Shown piece after piece: positions 44,735 to 52,900 of a DNA stretch of 64,000 nucleotides. Source of the DNA: CALLVY01 sp937899855 (GTDB taxonomy: Bacteria > Bacteroidota > Bacteroidia > Chitinophagales > Saprospiraceae). The stretch lies in NCBI GenBank assembly GCA_039820405.1, contig JBCBQC010000002.1:62001-126000 (forward strand), read 5' to 3'. Positions within the stretch are counted from its first letter, which is position 1. Each line of letters starts with the position of its first letter. Both the position numbers and the translations under genes were made by a program. A model generated the notes under the pieces. It worked only from the letters and a program-made list of their open reading frames with translations. It did not search any database and was not told the DNA's origin.

Positions 44735-45165
44735 AGCAGTACGATTTGCACCAACTCCAAACCTACCTCCGCCACCGATTGGACGGTGGCGCTCCCGACG
44801 AGCAGTACGAAAGCCGGATTGCTAAGGATGACTTTTTACAAACGGTGGCGGGCGAATTGGAAACGCAGCTGCGGGAATCGCCCGGGCTGGACATCGCCCG
44901 GGTGCTGGAGAAACGTGCTGGGGCCCGTTGGCCCCAATTGGCCCGGTCGGTGGCGGTTGGTAGGCCCCAAGCCCATCCCGGGTCTTTTCTTCGGTACCCC
45001 TGGCGCCGGGCCTGGCGCGAGCTGCAATCCGGGCAGTTTCAGTATTACCTGGCCTTCAACTGCTGCTGCATCCTGGCCATCCTCTGCCTCAGTTGGTGGT
45101 TTTACCAGACGGGCGACGGTCCGGGCGAACTGCTGTCGACCCTCGAAGCGGGGTTTAAACCCTAG
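44731..45165 (+). CDS. Small membrane protein, candidate anti-sigma factor
   Basis: A 144-residue protein I do not recognise by family. The first ~105 residues are hydrophilic and begin MKQYDLHQLQTYLRHRL. One transmembrane helix follows (YYLAFNCCCILAILCLSWWF), with an unusual triple cysteine in the membrane. A short tail of about 18 residues would lie in the periplasm. The 4-nt overlap with the sigma gene points to translational coupling and an anti-sigma role, which is inference only. No zinc-binding HxxxCxxC motif is present, so it is not of the ZAS type. Confidence 0.65.
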   Translation: MKQYDLHQLQTYLRHRLDGGAPDEQYESRIAKDDFLQTVAGELETQLRESPGLDIARVLEKRAGARWPQLARSVAVGRPQAHPGSFLRYPWRRAWRELQSGQFQYYLAFNCCCILAILCLSWWFYQTGDGPGELLSTLEAGFKP

Positions 45166-45168
45166 GCG

Positions 45169-45477
45169 CTAGGTTTGGTGGGGACGGTGAATCCAGAGGT
45201 GGTAGATGCCTTCGCTGAGGTTGTAGAAGTCCTGGGGGCCCAGTTTTTGCTCCAGCCGTTGGATGGCGATTTGGCTGCGGATGCCCCGCTTGCAGTAAAA
45301 GACGACGGGGCGGTGCCGGTCGACCTCCTCGATCCGCCGGAGAAGGTGCCCCAGTGGGATCAACGTTCCGCCAATGTTGAACGCCGCGTGTTCTTCGGCC
45401 TCCCGAACGTCGATGAGTTGAAAGTCGCGGTCGGCAGTCTGCCAATCTTGTAATTCGTTAAAGTTGATTGCCTTCAT
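45169..45477 (-). CDS. Single-domain rhodanese-like protein
   Basis: A 102-residue protein from the ATG at 45477 (an in-frame GTG lies 6 nt upstream). It is one rhodanese domain: QLIDVREAEEHAAFNIGG at the front, and the active-site loop FYCKRGIRS with the catalytic cysteine. GlpE-like single domains transfer sulfane sulfur to thiols. It has no signal peptide, so it acts in the cytoplasm. It is the last gene of a four-gene minus-strand unit, next to a DUF4230 gene, and its stop is 3 nt from the stop of the convergent anti-sigma candidate. Confidence 0.9.
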   Translation of the reverse strand: MKAINFNELQDWQTADRDFQLIDVREAEEHAAFNIGGTLIPLGHLLRRIEEVDRHRPVVFYCKRGIRSQIAIQRLEQKLGPQDFYNLSEGIYHLWIHRPHQT

Positions 45478-45479
45478 CC

Positions 45480-46091
45480 TCACTGTAACAATCCGGGAGC
45501 CTCCTGGTTGGCCCCCCGGGGCACAAACTCCAGGGTCCAGCCCGATCCTTCAACGATAAAACGGATCATTTCGAGCATTTCGTTGCTCTGCTCTTCGGCG
45601 GTGATAAACAAGTCGCTGGAGCGGGCCTGCTTTTCGATCAGCTCCTTGGCGGAGGCATTGATCTTATTGTAATCCTGGGGGGTAAAATTGTTGAAGGTCC
45701 CCTGGGTGAGGTCGTAGTAATCCAGATCGTGGTCGATGGAAATGATTTCGGGATCGGGTAGGTTGCTGATGAGGATGCGTTTGCGGTCGGCTTGGGCTTC
45801 GATTTTCATTTGGTCCAGGTCGTAGCCTACCGATACCCGGGCCTTGACCCGTACGAGGGCCTTTTTACGAAAAGGACTGAAATCGTAGCCCCAGTAGCTT
45901 TTGTAGTCGTAGACCTCGGAAAAGTAACCCTCCACCGTCACCAATTTGGCGACGGTCTTGATCCTTTCCAACAGTACGGTGGAGCGCTCCTCCTCGCTTA
46001 CGGCGTCCCAGGTGTAGTAGTAACGCGTCCCCCAAAAGACGCCAAACAAAAGCGCTAACATCGCAACCAGGAGGAGAATTCTTTTGATCAT
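45480..46091 (-). CDS. DUF4230-type membrane-anchored protein
   Basis: A 203-residue protein with one N-terminal membrane anchor (about 4-22), then a soluble domain outside the cytoplasm. The sequence VEGYFSEVYDYKSYWGYDFSPF and KKALVRVKARVSVGYDL matches my memory of DUF4230 proteins, whose function is not known. It lies 28 nt after the DUF3108 gene and immediately before the rhodanese gene. Confidence 0.75.
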   Translation of the reverse strand: MIKRILLLVAMLALLFGVFWGTRYYYTWDAVSEEERSTVLLERIKTVAKLVTVEGYFSEVYDYKSYWGYDFSPFRKKALVRVKARVSVGYDLDQMKIEAQADRKRILISNLPDPEIISIDHDLDYYDLTQGTFNNFTPQDYNKINASAKELIEKQARSSDLFITAEEQSNEMLEMIRFIVEGSGWTLEFVPRGANQEAPGLLQ

Positions 46092-46119
46092 GCTGGGTTT
46101 TGCGTTTTGGTCCGCCGCC

Positions 46120-46977
46120 CTAGTCCACTTTGGCGGTGAGGTCGTATTTCAGGCCGCGGTATTCCTTGAGCACGGCCTTGACCGAGCCTACCGAAATGGG
46201 CGATTCGATCAACAAGGGAATCCGATTTTGATCGTCCGAAACGTAGACATTCATCTGCGTATCCTCGTCAAAAATATCCCCCGCAATCAACTCGGGACTA
46301 AATTTGATGGCCTTAAAGCGCCCCTGCCCCTTCACCTTGATCGACTCCTCCTTCCCCTTGTACTTCACCGACAGGGGATACACTTCGCGGTCGAGAAAAA
46401 TCTGTACGGGGAAGGTTTGCCCCGGTTCGTAATTTTGAAAGTTGATGTTGCGGGCGTAGTAAATGATGGAGAGCATGTCGTGCATACAGCCATCCAGGTC
46501 AAAATCGTTCGCCCGCGCCTCGGCTTCCGTCTTACCGCGGAAGCTGGTGAGCTTACGGGCCGATTGGTGGAAAGTCATCTTATCGTACATGCGGTAGCCC
46601 CCTTCTTCCACCTGGCGGATCGACATATTGGGCAGCAGGTTATCCTTGTTGACGTAGGCGTCGTGGGAATCGCGAATCCTAAAGGCCCAGTCGTAGGACT
46701 TGTAGGTATGGCCCGTGGCGCTGAGGTGGTATTGGTTGTTTTCCCCTTCCTCCACTTTGAAGACCGCTTCGCCGGCCGCGATCCAGACAAAATTCCAGTT
46801 GTAAAAGAGTTTGTACACAATTTCTTCCCCGACCTGAAAGGTGTGGTTGTCCATGCTACAGGCTTCATCCTGGGCCGCGTTCGCGGGTGGGGGATCCGCC
46901 TTGGGCAGGACAAATCCCGTGAGGAGCAGAAGCGTCAGGATACTTGCGAGGCTGGTTTTAAGCATTCTTTTTTTCAT
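46120..46977 (-). CDS. DUF3108-type exported protein
   Basis: A 285-residue protein with a Sec signal peptide (ending near GFVLPKA). The mature part is beta-rich, with FQVGEEIVYKLFYNWNFVWI near its start and VYVSDDQNRIPLLIESPISVG near its end, as in DUF3108, a periplasmic family of unknown role. The start overlaps the upstream gene by 20 nt; an internal ATG at 46965 would cut this to 8 nt. Co-location with a lipid flippase-like protein suggests envelope or lipid handling, which is inference. Confidence 0.8.
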   Translation of the reverse strand: MKKRMLKTSLASILTLLLLTGFVLPKADPPPANAAQDEACSMDNHTFQVGEEIVYKLFYNWNFVWIAAGEAVFKVEEGENNQYHLSATGHTYKSYDWAFRIRDSHDAYVNKDNLLPNMSIRQVEEGGYRMYDKMTFHQSARKLTSFRGKTEAEARANDFDLDGCMHDMLSIIYYARNINFQNYEPGQTFPVQIFLDREVYPLSVKYKGKEESIKVKGQGRFKAIKFSPELIAGDIFDEDTQMNVYVSDDQNRIPLLIESPISVGSVKAVLKEYRGLKYDLTAKVD

Positions 46978-47998
46978 AACCCAATGACTTTAATACATTG
47001 ATTTTCAACATGAAGGCCGTACCAACTAACGCTGGTAGGATGAGATTTAGTATCCACAATCCGAAGGTGGCAGCTAGGATGGCGATTTCGTTGGCGCTGT
47101 ACAAGCCCCAGACAAAGAGGGCGACCTTGCCGCGGACCAGCAGGCCCATGAGCGGGGGGAGGGGGATGCTGGTTTGGAATAAAAAGATGGTCGCAATACC
47201 GGCCATCCCTTCCAGCGGGGGCACCTCGATACCAAAGAAACGAATAAAGAGGTAGTATTGTAGGGCGTAGGTGGCGTAGCGCAGCCCGGCGAAGCGCAGG
47301 GCGCGGACCAACTCCTCGGTCGAGTAGCTTTCGAGCAGGCGAACGTGTTTGAGGAAGCGGCGGAAGTGGTAAAGCAGGGGAATGCGTTTGGCGATGGGTA
47401 CGATCAGGTCGATGTTGAAAAAGCAAAAGAGCAGCAGCCCGATGAGGCCCAGCCCCAGAAAAAACAGCAGTGGCAAAAACAGGGCCTCCAGCAATTGGTG
47501 GGCCTGGGCAAAGTACAGGGTTCCCATCAGCCCCGCCCCCAGCAGGACCAGCAATTGGGCGTAACTGCCCACCAAGGTCGCAATCACCCCCTGCCAGTTG
47601 TGCTCCGGCCGCAAGAACAGAATCCGTCCCCCGTACTCCCCCACCCGATTGGGCGTAAAGAGCGATAGGGTCACCCCCGACAGGACGGCGCGGTAGGCCC
47701 GACCAAAGGAAAGCACTTCAAAATTTTGGATCAACACCCGCCACTTTTGGGTCTCAAAGGCCCAGTTGAGTGGCATCAGCAGCAGGGCCAGGGCCAGCCA
47801 GGGCCAGCTCGAAGCGGTCGTGCTCTCCCGGAAGGCGGACCAGAGCTGCTCGATGTTTTCACGCGCGATGATCTGCCGATAAATTACCCCGGCCAAGAGC
47901 AGGAAAACCACCAACTTGATCGCCGTATTCCAGACGCCTCCCCGGCTGCGGAGCCGGAGTCGGGGGGTACGGATTTTTTTGGCTTTTTCGATCGACAA
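46958..47998 (-). CDS. Flippase-like integral membrane protein (LPG synthase TM region family)
   Basis: A 346-residue integral membrane protein with about eight hydrophobic helices, matching the membrane domain of lysylphosphatidylglycerol synthase (UPF0104). Segments such as LSFGRAYRAVLSGVTLSLFTPNRVGEYGGRI are the family signature, with PNRVGEYGGR the most conserved. No catalytic transferase domain is present, so it is not a lysyltransferase; such stand-alone domains are usually considered lipid flippases or glycolipid factors. It is the first gene of the unit with DUF3108, DUF4230 and rhodanese, and is divergent from ruvC. Confidence 0.88.
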   Translation of the reverse strand: MSIEKAKKIRTPRLRLRSRGGVWNTAIKLVVFLLLAGVIYRQIIARENIEQLWSAFRESTTASSWPWLALALLLMPLNWAFETQKWRVLIQNFEVLSFGRAYRAVLSGVTLSLFTPNRVGEYGGRILFLRPEHNWQGVIATLVGSYAQLLVLLGAGLMGTLYFAQAHQLLEALFLPLLFFLGLGLIGLLLFCFFNIDLIVPIAKRIPLLYHFRRFLKHVRLLESYSTEELVRALRFAGLRYATYALQYYLFIRFFGIEVPPLEGMAGIATIFLFQTSIPLPPLMGLLVRGKVALFVWGLYSANEIAILAATFGLWILNLILPALVGTAFMLKINVLKSLGYEKKNA

Positions 47999-48102
47999 AA
48001 TGGCTGGTGTTTGTGTTTAGGACGGTGTCCGAGTGTGAAGGTAAGTTATAAAAGTGTTAGCGAAATCAAAAAACGCAAATCCAACAAATATTTTAAAAAA
48101 AT

Positions 48103-48133
48103 TTGTTTCACCGATGCATTTACCCTAACTTGC
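48103..48133 (+). promoter_or_regulatory. Possible promoter of ruvC
   Basis: TTG at 48103-48105, a 20-nt spacer and TAACTTGC at 48126-48133 (two mismatches to TAnnTTTG). It lies 18 nt before the ATG at 48152. Confidence 0.35.
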
Positions 48134-48151
48134 TCGAAAATGTGGCCAAAA

Positions 48152-48715
48152 ATGAAGGACGACCACCGCTACCGCTTGTTGGGCGTAGATCCTGGAACCA
48201 ATGTGCTGGGATTTGCCGTGATCGAAATTGCGCGCAAAGACCCCGAATTGGTAGATATGGGGGTGGTCAACATGAGTAAATTGCGGACCCAGCAACTCAA
48301 GCTCAAAAAGATTTTTGAACGTCTTCAGGAAATCATTTACCAGTACCAGCCCGACCACATGGCCATCGAAGCCCCCTTTTTTGGTAAAAACGTACAGTCG
48401 ATGCTCAAGTTGGGCCGTGCCCAGGGCGTAGCCATCGCCGCGGCGATGACCAGCGGCGTCTTGATTACCGAATACTCGCCCAAAAAGATCAAACTTTCCA
48501 TCACTGGCAACGGGAATGCCTCCAAAGAGCAGGTGGCGGCGATGTTGGAAAACACCTTTAAAGTTTCGCTCCGTGAGCAAAGCCTCGACGCCACCGATGC
48601 CCTCGCCACGGCGCTCTGCCACTTCTACCAATCCCGGAGTCTCTTCGCGGGGGGCAAGCGCTACGGGGGCTGGGACAGCTTTATCGCCGACAATCCCAAC
48701 CGGGTAAAAAAATAA
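48152..48715 (+). CDS. ruvC: Holliday junction endonuclease RuvC
   Basis: RuvC cuts four-way junctions as a dimer. The 187-residue product from the ATG at 48152 has the family's catalytic acids: Asp in LLGVDPGTNVLGF, Glu in MAIEAPFFGKN, and the Asp pair in SLDATDALATALCH. An ATG at 48140 would add four residues; the frame's further extension to 47726 is antisense to the flippase-like gene and was rejected. It is convergent with the HIT-family gene, 20 nt apart, without a clear terminator. Confidence 0.96.
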   Translation: MKDDHRYRLLGVDPGTNVLGFAVIEIARKDPELVDMGVVNMSKLRTQQLKLKKIFERLQEIIYQYQPDHMAIEAPFFGKNVQSMLKLGRAQGVAIAAAMTSGVLITEYSPKKIKLSITGNGNASKEQVAAMLENTFKVSLREQSLDATDALATALCHFYQSRSLFAGGKRYGGWDSFIADNPNRVKK

Positions 48716-48735
48716 ACCCTTTCTAAGCCAAAAGT

Positions 48736-49131
48736 TTACGAAAAGTGCGTCCGAATGTCACCGGCGATCTTCGCCAACTCCTCCGGAGTGAGCGCTAGCT
48801 TGGGCTCGGTAAAATCCATATCGGACATCGTATTGATGGGAATGAGGTGGACGTGAGCGTGAGGGACCTCCAGGCCCACTACCGCCACCCCTACACGCTC
48901 GCAGGGGATGCTGGCGCGGATGGCCCGGGCCACGCGTTTGGAAAAGACAAACAGCCCGGCCAGCAGCTCATCTTCCAGGTCGTAGAGGTAGTCGACCTCC
49001 CGCTTGGGGATGACGAGGGTATGGCCTTTTTGGAGGGGGGCAATGTCCAAAAAGGCCAGGTAATCCTCGCTTTCCGCGATGCGGTGACTGGGAATTTCTC
49101 CGTTTACAATCTTGGTGAATATGCTCGCCAT
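48736..49131 (-). CDS. HIT-family nucleotide-binding protein
   Basis: A 131-residue histidine-triad protein from the ATG at 49131 (MASIFTKIVNGEIPSHRI). The triad HAHVHLIP is intact. The N-terminal FTKIVNGEIPSHRI is characteristic of the bacterial HinT-like branch, which hydrolyses nucleoside phosphoramidates and adenylates. An upstream extension to 49209 overlaps greA and was rejected. It lies 4 nt downstream of greA, so the two are likely cotranscribed. Confidence 0.93.
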   Translation of the reverse strand: MASIFTKIVNGEIPSHRIAESEDYLAFLDIAPLQKGHTLVIPKREVDYLYDLEDELLAGLFVFSKRVARAIRASIPCERVGVAVVGLEVPHAHVHLIPINTMSDMDFTEPKLALTPEELAKIAGDIRTHFS

Positions 49132-49135
49132 GGTC

Positions 49136-49612
49136 CTAACGGATTTCGATTTTACGTACTTCAAATTCCATATGGCCCCGGGGCGTTTCGACCGTAGCAA
49201 TCTCGCCAACCGCCTTACCCAACAAACCCTTACCGATGGGCGAGGTCACGGAAATTTTTTTGACTTTCAAATCGGCTTCGGCCTCGGATACCAACTGATA
49301 AGTCATCTCCTTCTTCGCCTTGACGTTAAAAATCGTCACGTGCGACAGCACCACTACCGTCGAGTCATCTAATTCGCTGGCGTCCAGCACCCGCGCGTTG
49401 GCCAAGCGCTTCTCCAATTCATTGATCTTCAGTTCCAACATCCCCTGGGCATCCTTCGCCGCGTCGTATTCCGCATTCTCCGACAGGTCCCCCTTTTCCC
49501 GGGCCTCCGCAATTGCCGCCGCCGCTTTCTTTCGTCCGTCGCTTTTTAACTCGTCCAGTTCGGCACTCAATTTATCATATCCTTCCTGCGTCAGATAGGT
49601 ATATCTTGACAT
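49136..49612 (-). CDS. greA: Transcription elongation factor GreA
   Basis: GreA rescues backtracked RNA polymerase by stimulating cleavage of the nascent RNA. The 158-residue protein from the ATG at 49612 begins MSRYTYLTQEGYDKL. It has the coiled-coil tip with its acidic residues in ENAEYDAAKDAQGM and the C-terminal FKBP-like domain (SPIGKGLLGKAVGE). Length is normal. The region upstream (49613-49914) has no gene. Confidence 0.96.
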   Translation of the reverse strand: MSRYTYLTQEGYDKLSAELDELKSDGRKKAAAAIAEAREKGDLSENAEYDAAKDAQGMLELKINELEKRLANARVLDASELDDSTVVVLSHVTIFNVKAKKEMTYQLVSEAEADLKVKKISVTSPIGKGLLGKAVGEIATVETPRGHMEFEVRKIEIR

Positions 49613-49914
49613 AAACAAAAATTTAGTAAATGAACAAATAAGTGGCCAAGCCACCGCTAACTGTACGAAGCCATTCTTACGGGAAAGACGGGTCTCAACG
49701 GAAACGGAGTCTCCGTGGGAATCTCAACGTTTGAGGACGGACGGTATCGCTACCATCAGCTCGGTTGGACTCTACGCGGGGCTTGCTCGTAATAAAAGGC
49801 GAGAACGTTTCTACCCAGAGGGACAAAAACGTTCTCGCGCCGATTAGAACCATAAAGGTACTAAAAAATCACCAATTTGGGAAGTCTATCGACCAAATTC
49901 CCCCCCTTACCGAC
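49613..49914. other. Intergenic region between greA and the giant-protein locus
   Basis: This 302-nt region contains the terminator at 49794-49838 for the last giant gene and a short palindrome ACGGAG-T-CTCCGT at 49704-49716. No coding potential or tRNA-like structure was found. Confidence 0.5.
49794..49838 (-). terminator. Hairpin terminator after giant protein A
   Basis: A 12-bp perfect stem (arms 49799-49810 and 49827-49838) with a 16-nt loop. On the minus strand it is followed by CCTTTTATTA. It lies about 76 nt after the stop at 49915. Confidence 0.65.
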
Positions 49915-52900
49915 CTAGAGGCCGGAGGGGTCGAATTGGCGTTGTACCGCAAAGAATTTAAGAACCCGCTCGCCCTTCCCTTCGGCCGCCACGTGGATCA
50001 AGTAGGTCCCACTCGCCACACTCAAGCCCTTACTGTTGCGCAAATCCCACTCCAAATCAGGATTGATTTGATTGGTAGCGGCTCCCTGCCGAGGCCCCTC
50101 GTTGCGACCGTAATGACGGATAAAACGGCCGTCCAAACCGTAGATGTTGACCTCACAATCGGCCGGTAAGTTGGTGATCTTGACGATATTGGTAAACTGG
50201 GTCGACTCGTAAATCGAATAGCCGTAGTAGGGATTGGGTACCACCCGAATCTGGGCCAATTCCTCCGCAAATTCCTCCTCGGTTTGCAGCGCCTCCCGCT
50301 CGACCCCCCGGAAGCTAAACTCGTAGGTGGGATACCCCCCATTTTCACTCCCATCCGCGCTCACCTGGTAGGGATTGTCGACCCGCAACCGAAAGGTCAC
50401 CTCATTTGGAATCAACCCACTTTCGCCCGTCCCGAGTGGCAGCAACTCACTGGCCAGGGGGATACAGGTCCACGTCAGGATCGGACTGAGGGAATCCACC
50501 AAACGACTGGGGGAGTTCAGGGACCAAACCTCGTGTAGGGCCTCACAACCGTCGTAGCTCTGGTTAGTGACGTAAATGTAATGCTGTCCACCAGCGTAAA
50601 AGGGATAAATCTGCTCGGGAGTATTGTCCCGGGGCAGGATGTTGATCACCCGTTCGGCCGTCGGGTTCCACAACATGTCCCGGCCATTGCCCCGCCCCCC
50701 GTTAGGCAGTAGATCGCACAGATCGGCACGATCGATGGCGGTGAGGCTTTCGCAGGAATAGGTCGAGTTTTCGCCAAAGAAAATATTGAGACGGCGACCG
50801 GTTTCGACGTCGATGGCGTAGCCGGGAAACCAGCCAAAACCTTCCCGCGACTCCTCCGGATCGACGGCGGGCAGTCCATCGGGGCCCGCGTACCGGGTCA
50901 CCGAAGGAGCGGCCCGGAGCTGGAAGCTGGTCCGCTCCCCTTCGGAGGGCAGGTTGAGCCGGGAAGAATGGGTATAGGCCTGCGAAGCGCTTTCGATGAC
51001 CACGCAACGACTCCATTTGGACTTATCGCTGGTCAGTACGATGTCGACATTGTTGAGCTGATGGAGACGGACAAAGGCTTGGAGTTGGTCGCCCCGAGTG
51101 CCACTGCTCCAGGCGGGCGAAACCAGGGTATTGAAGAAGGTGGGAATCTCCGCCAGGGTATAGGGAGACCAAAACGTCGGACTGATGGCCTTGTTAAACG
51201 CTTGCTCGGGATCCCGGGCAAAATCGGACTCTCCCGGACTGGTTTGCATAAAATTAAAGACTTCCACTTCATCACTGTCCTCTACGGCAGAAAACCACTC
51301 CGGTCCCGTTTGGTCGGCGTATTCGATGGCGAATCCCAGCACCCCGTTACCCGCTTGGAGGTCACCGACATCCGAGGTCTGAGTAACGCTGATGGAAAAA
51401 CCGTACTCGGGAATAATCTCCTCATTGAGGCTGGCAATGGAACCGCTCGCCGCAATCACCGTGCTGGTACTCAGATCCGTCAGTTCCCAAAAAGCGTCGT
51501 CGTCCAAAATACTGTCCTGCGGGGTGGCATCCTTGAGCTCCAGCCGAAAATCACCATCCTGAACGAGGAGTGGATCGTAAATTTTGATGTCGAGGGGGCC
51601 CTTGCCTTCCTGGTATTCGATCCGGCCCCGGGCGGAGCCATCGAGAATGGCGGTACGGGTAGCCTCGGTAATTTCCACACTCTTTCCCCCGATCCCTAGC
51701 CCCGCCAAGCGGGTGATGAGCGGCCCATCACCGTATTGGGAGCGCAGCCGACTGTCGACGGTGGGGCGGGGAATGACCGAGTACTGCTGGATGTTGAGGT
51801 CGCTGGGGATGTAGGGATTCTGCTGTCCCTCGGGAATGCCGTTGCGTTGGGTAAAATCCTCCCAATTGTTGTAACCGTAAGCGATGGCGGTGTAATAGTA
51901 CGTCCGGTGGTTGATCAATTTCCCCCCACCAAAGGCATCTTCCGTAAAGCGGAAGGTATGCTGGATACCGGCATCCGCCCCGACGGCCCGCTCCTCGGGC
52001 AGGTAGATAAACTCGGGTTCTCCCGACAGGTCGGCATTGGGATTGGGCACTTGCCCCCAATTGTAGATCACGTCGATTCCGTTTTTGATATCCACCTGCG
52101 CCACCAAGCGCGCCTGATCGGGATCGTTGAGATCATCCGGTGCCACTGGGCGCAGCAGTTGGTAAATCTGGTAGCCCTCAAAACGGTAGTCGCAGCCGCT
52201 ATCGCAGGAGCCCGGCGCCTTGATGTCCTTGGCCGCGTACGACAGTTCAAAATTGTTGGCCGTGGACGCCACGTCGGGATTGCTCAGTACGGCAATGACC
52301 TCCTCATCCAGCTCGACCCAGTTGACGTCGGGGGCGTAGGGGCCCCGGGTGAGTTCAAAACAGTTGTCAAACAGAGACTGGGCAATATCATCCGCCTGGA
52401 GCAGACGCGTAACATCGGGGCAGGGATACTCAAAGCTCGGTACCCAGACCACCCCAATGATCAACTCATTGATGGTACCGGGATCCAAGCGAAAGGGCCC
52501 CGAAGCCTGGATCGTTCGACGATCCCCCTCGGTCAGGGCTTCGCTACACATGCTCCACCGAGCGGGATCGTTGGGTTCACCGGGGAAGACGTATTTGGTA
52601 AAATCCGTACTGCTCGGATCGTAGCCCGTACCTCCCTGGGTAAAGGGCACGCCGTTGCGCCAGGAGCCGGAGAGGTAGTTGTAATACTCGGGAGCCTCCT
52701 CCGGATCGGTCATCCCCTGGTTGGGATTAAAACGGGCATTGTCGTAGTAGGTAAAGGAAGACATCCCCAGCTCCTCCCCAAATTCGTCGAGGGGGCCCTG
52801 AAAATAATCGACACCCAACACGGGAATATCGGTACAGTAGGTATTGACCCCCTCGCAGTCGTTGCAGGTCTCCATCCCGTCGCGGTTGTCGGAGTTGTAG

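Noticed and set aside
47726..48139. N-terminal extension of RuvC
   Set aside because: It is antisense to the flippase-like gene and lies upstream of the candidate promoter.
49690..49790. tRNA-like or small RNA structure upstream of the giant locus
   Set aside because: Only a short palindrome is present; no T-loop, anticodon stem or acceptor stem could be built.
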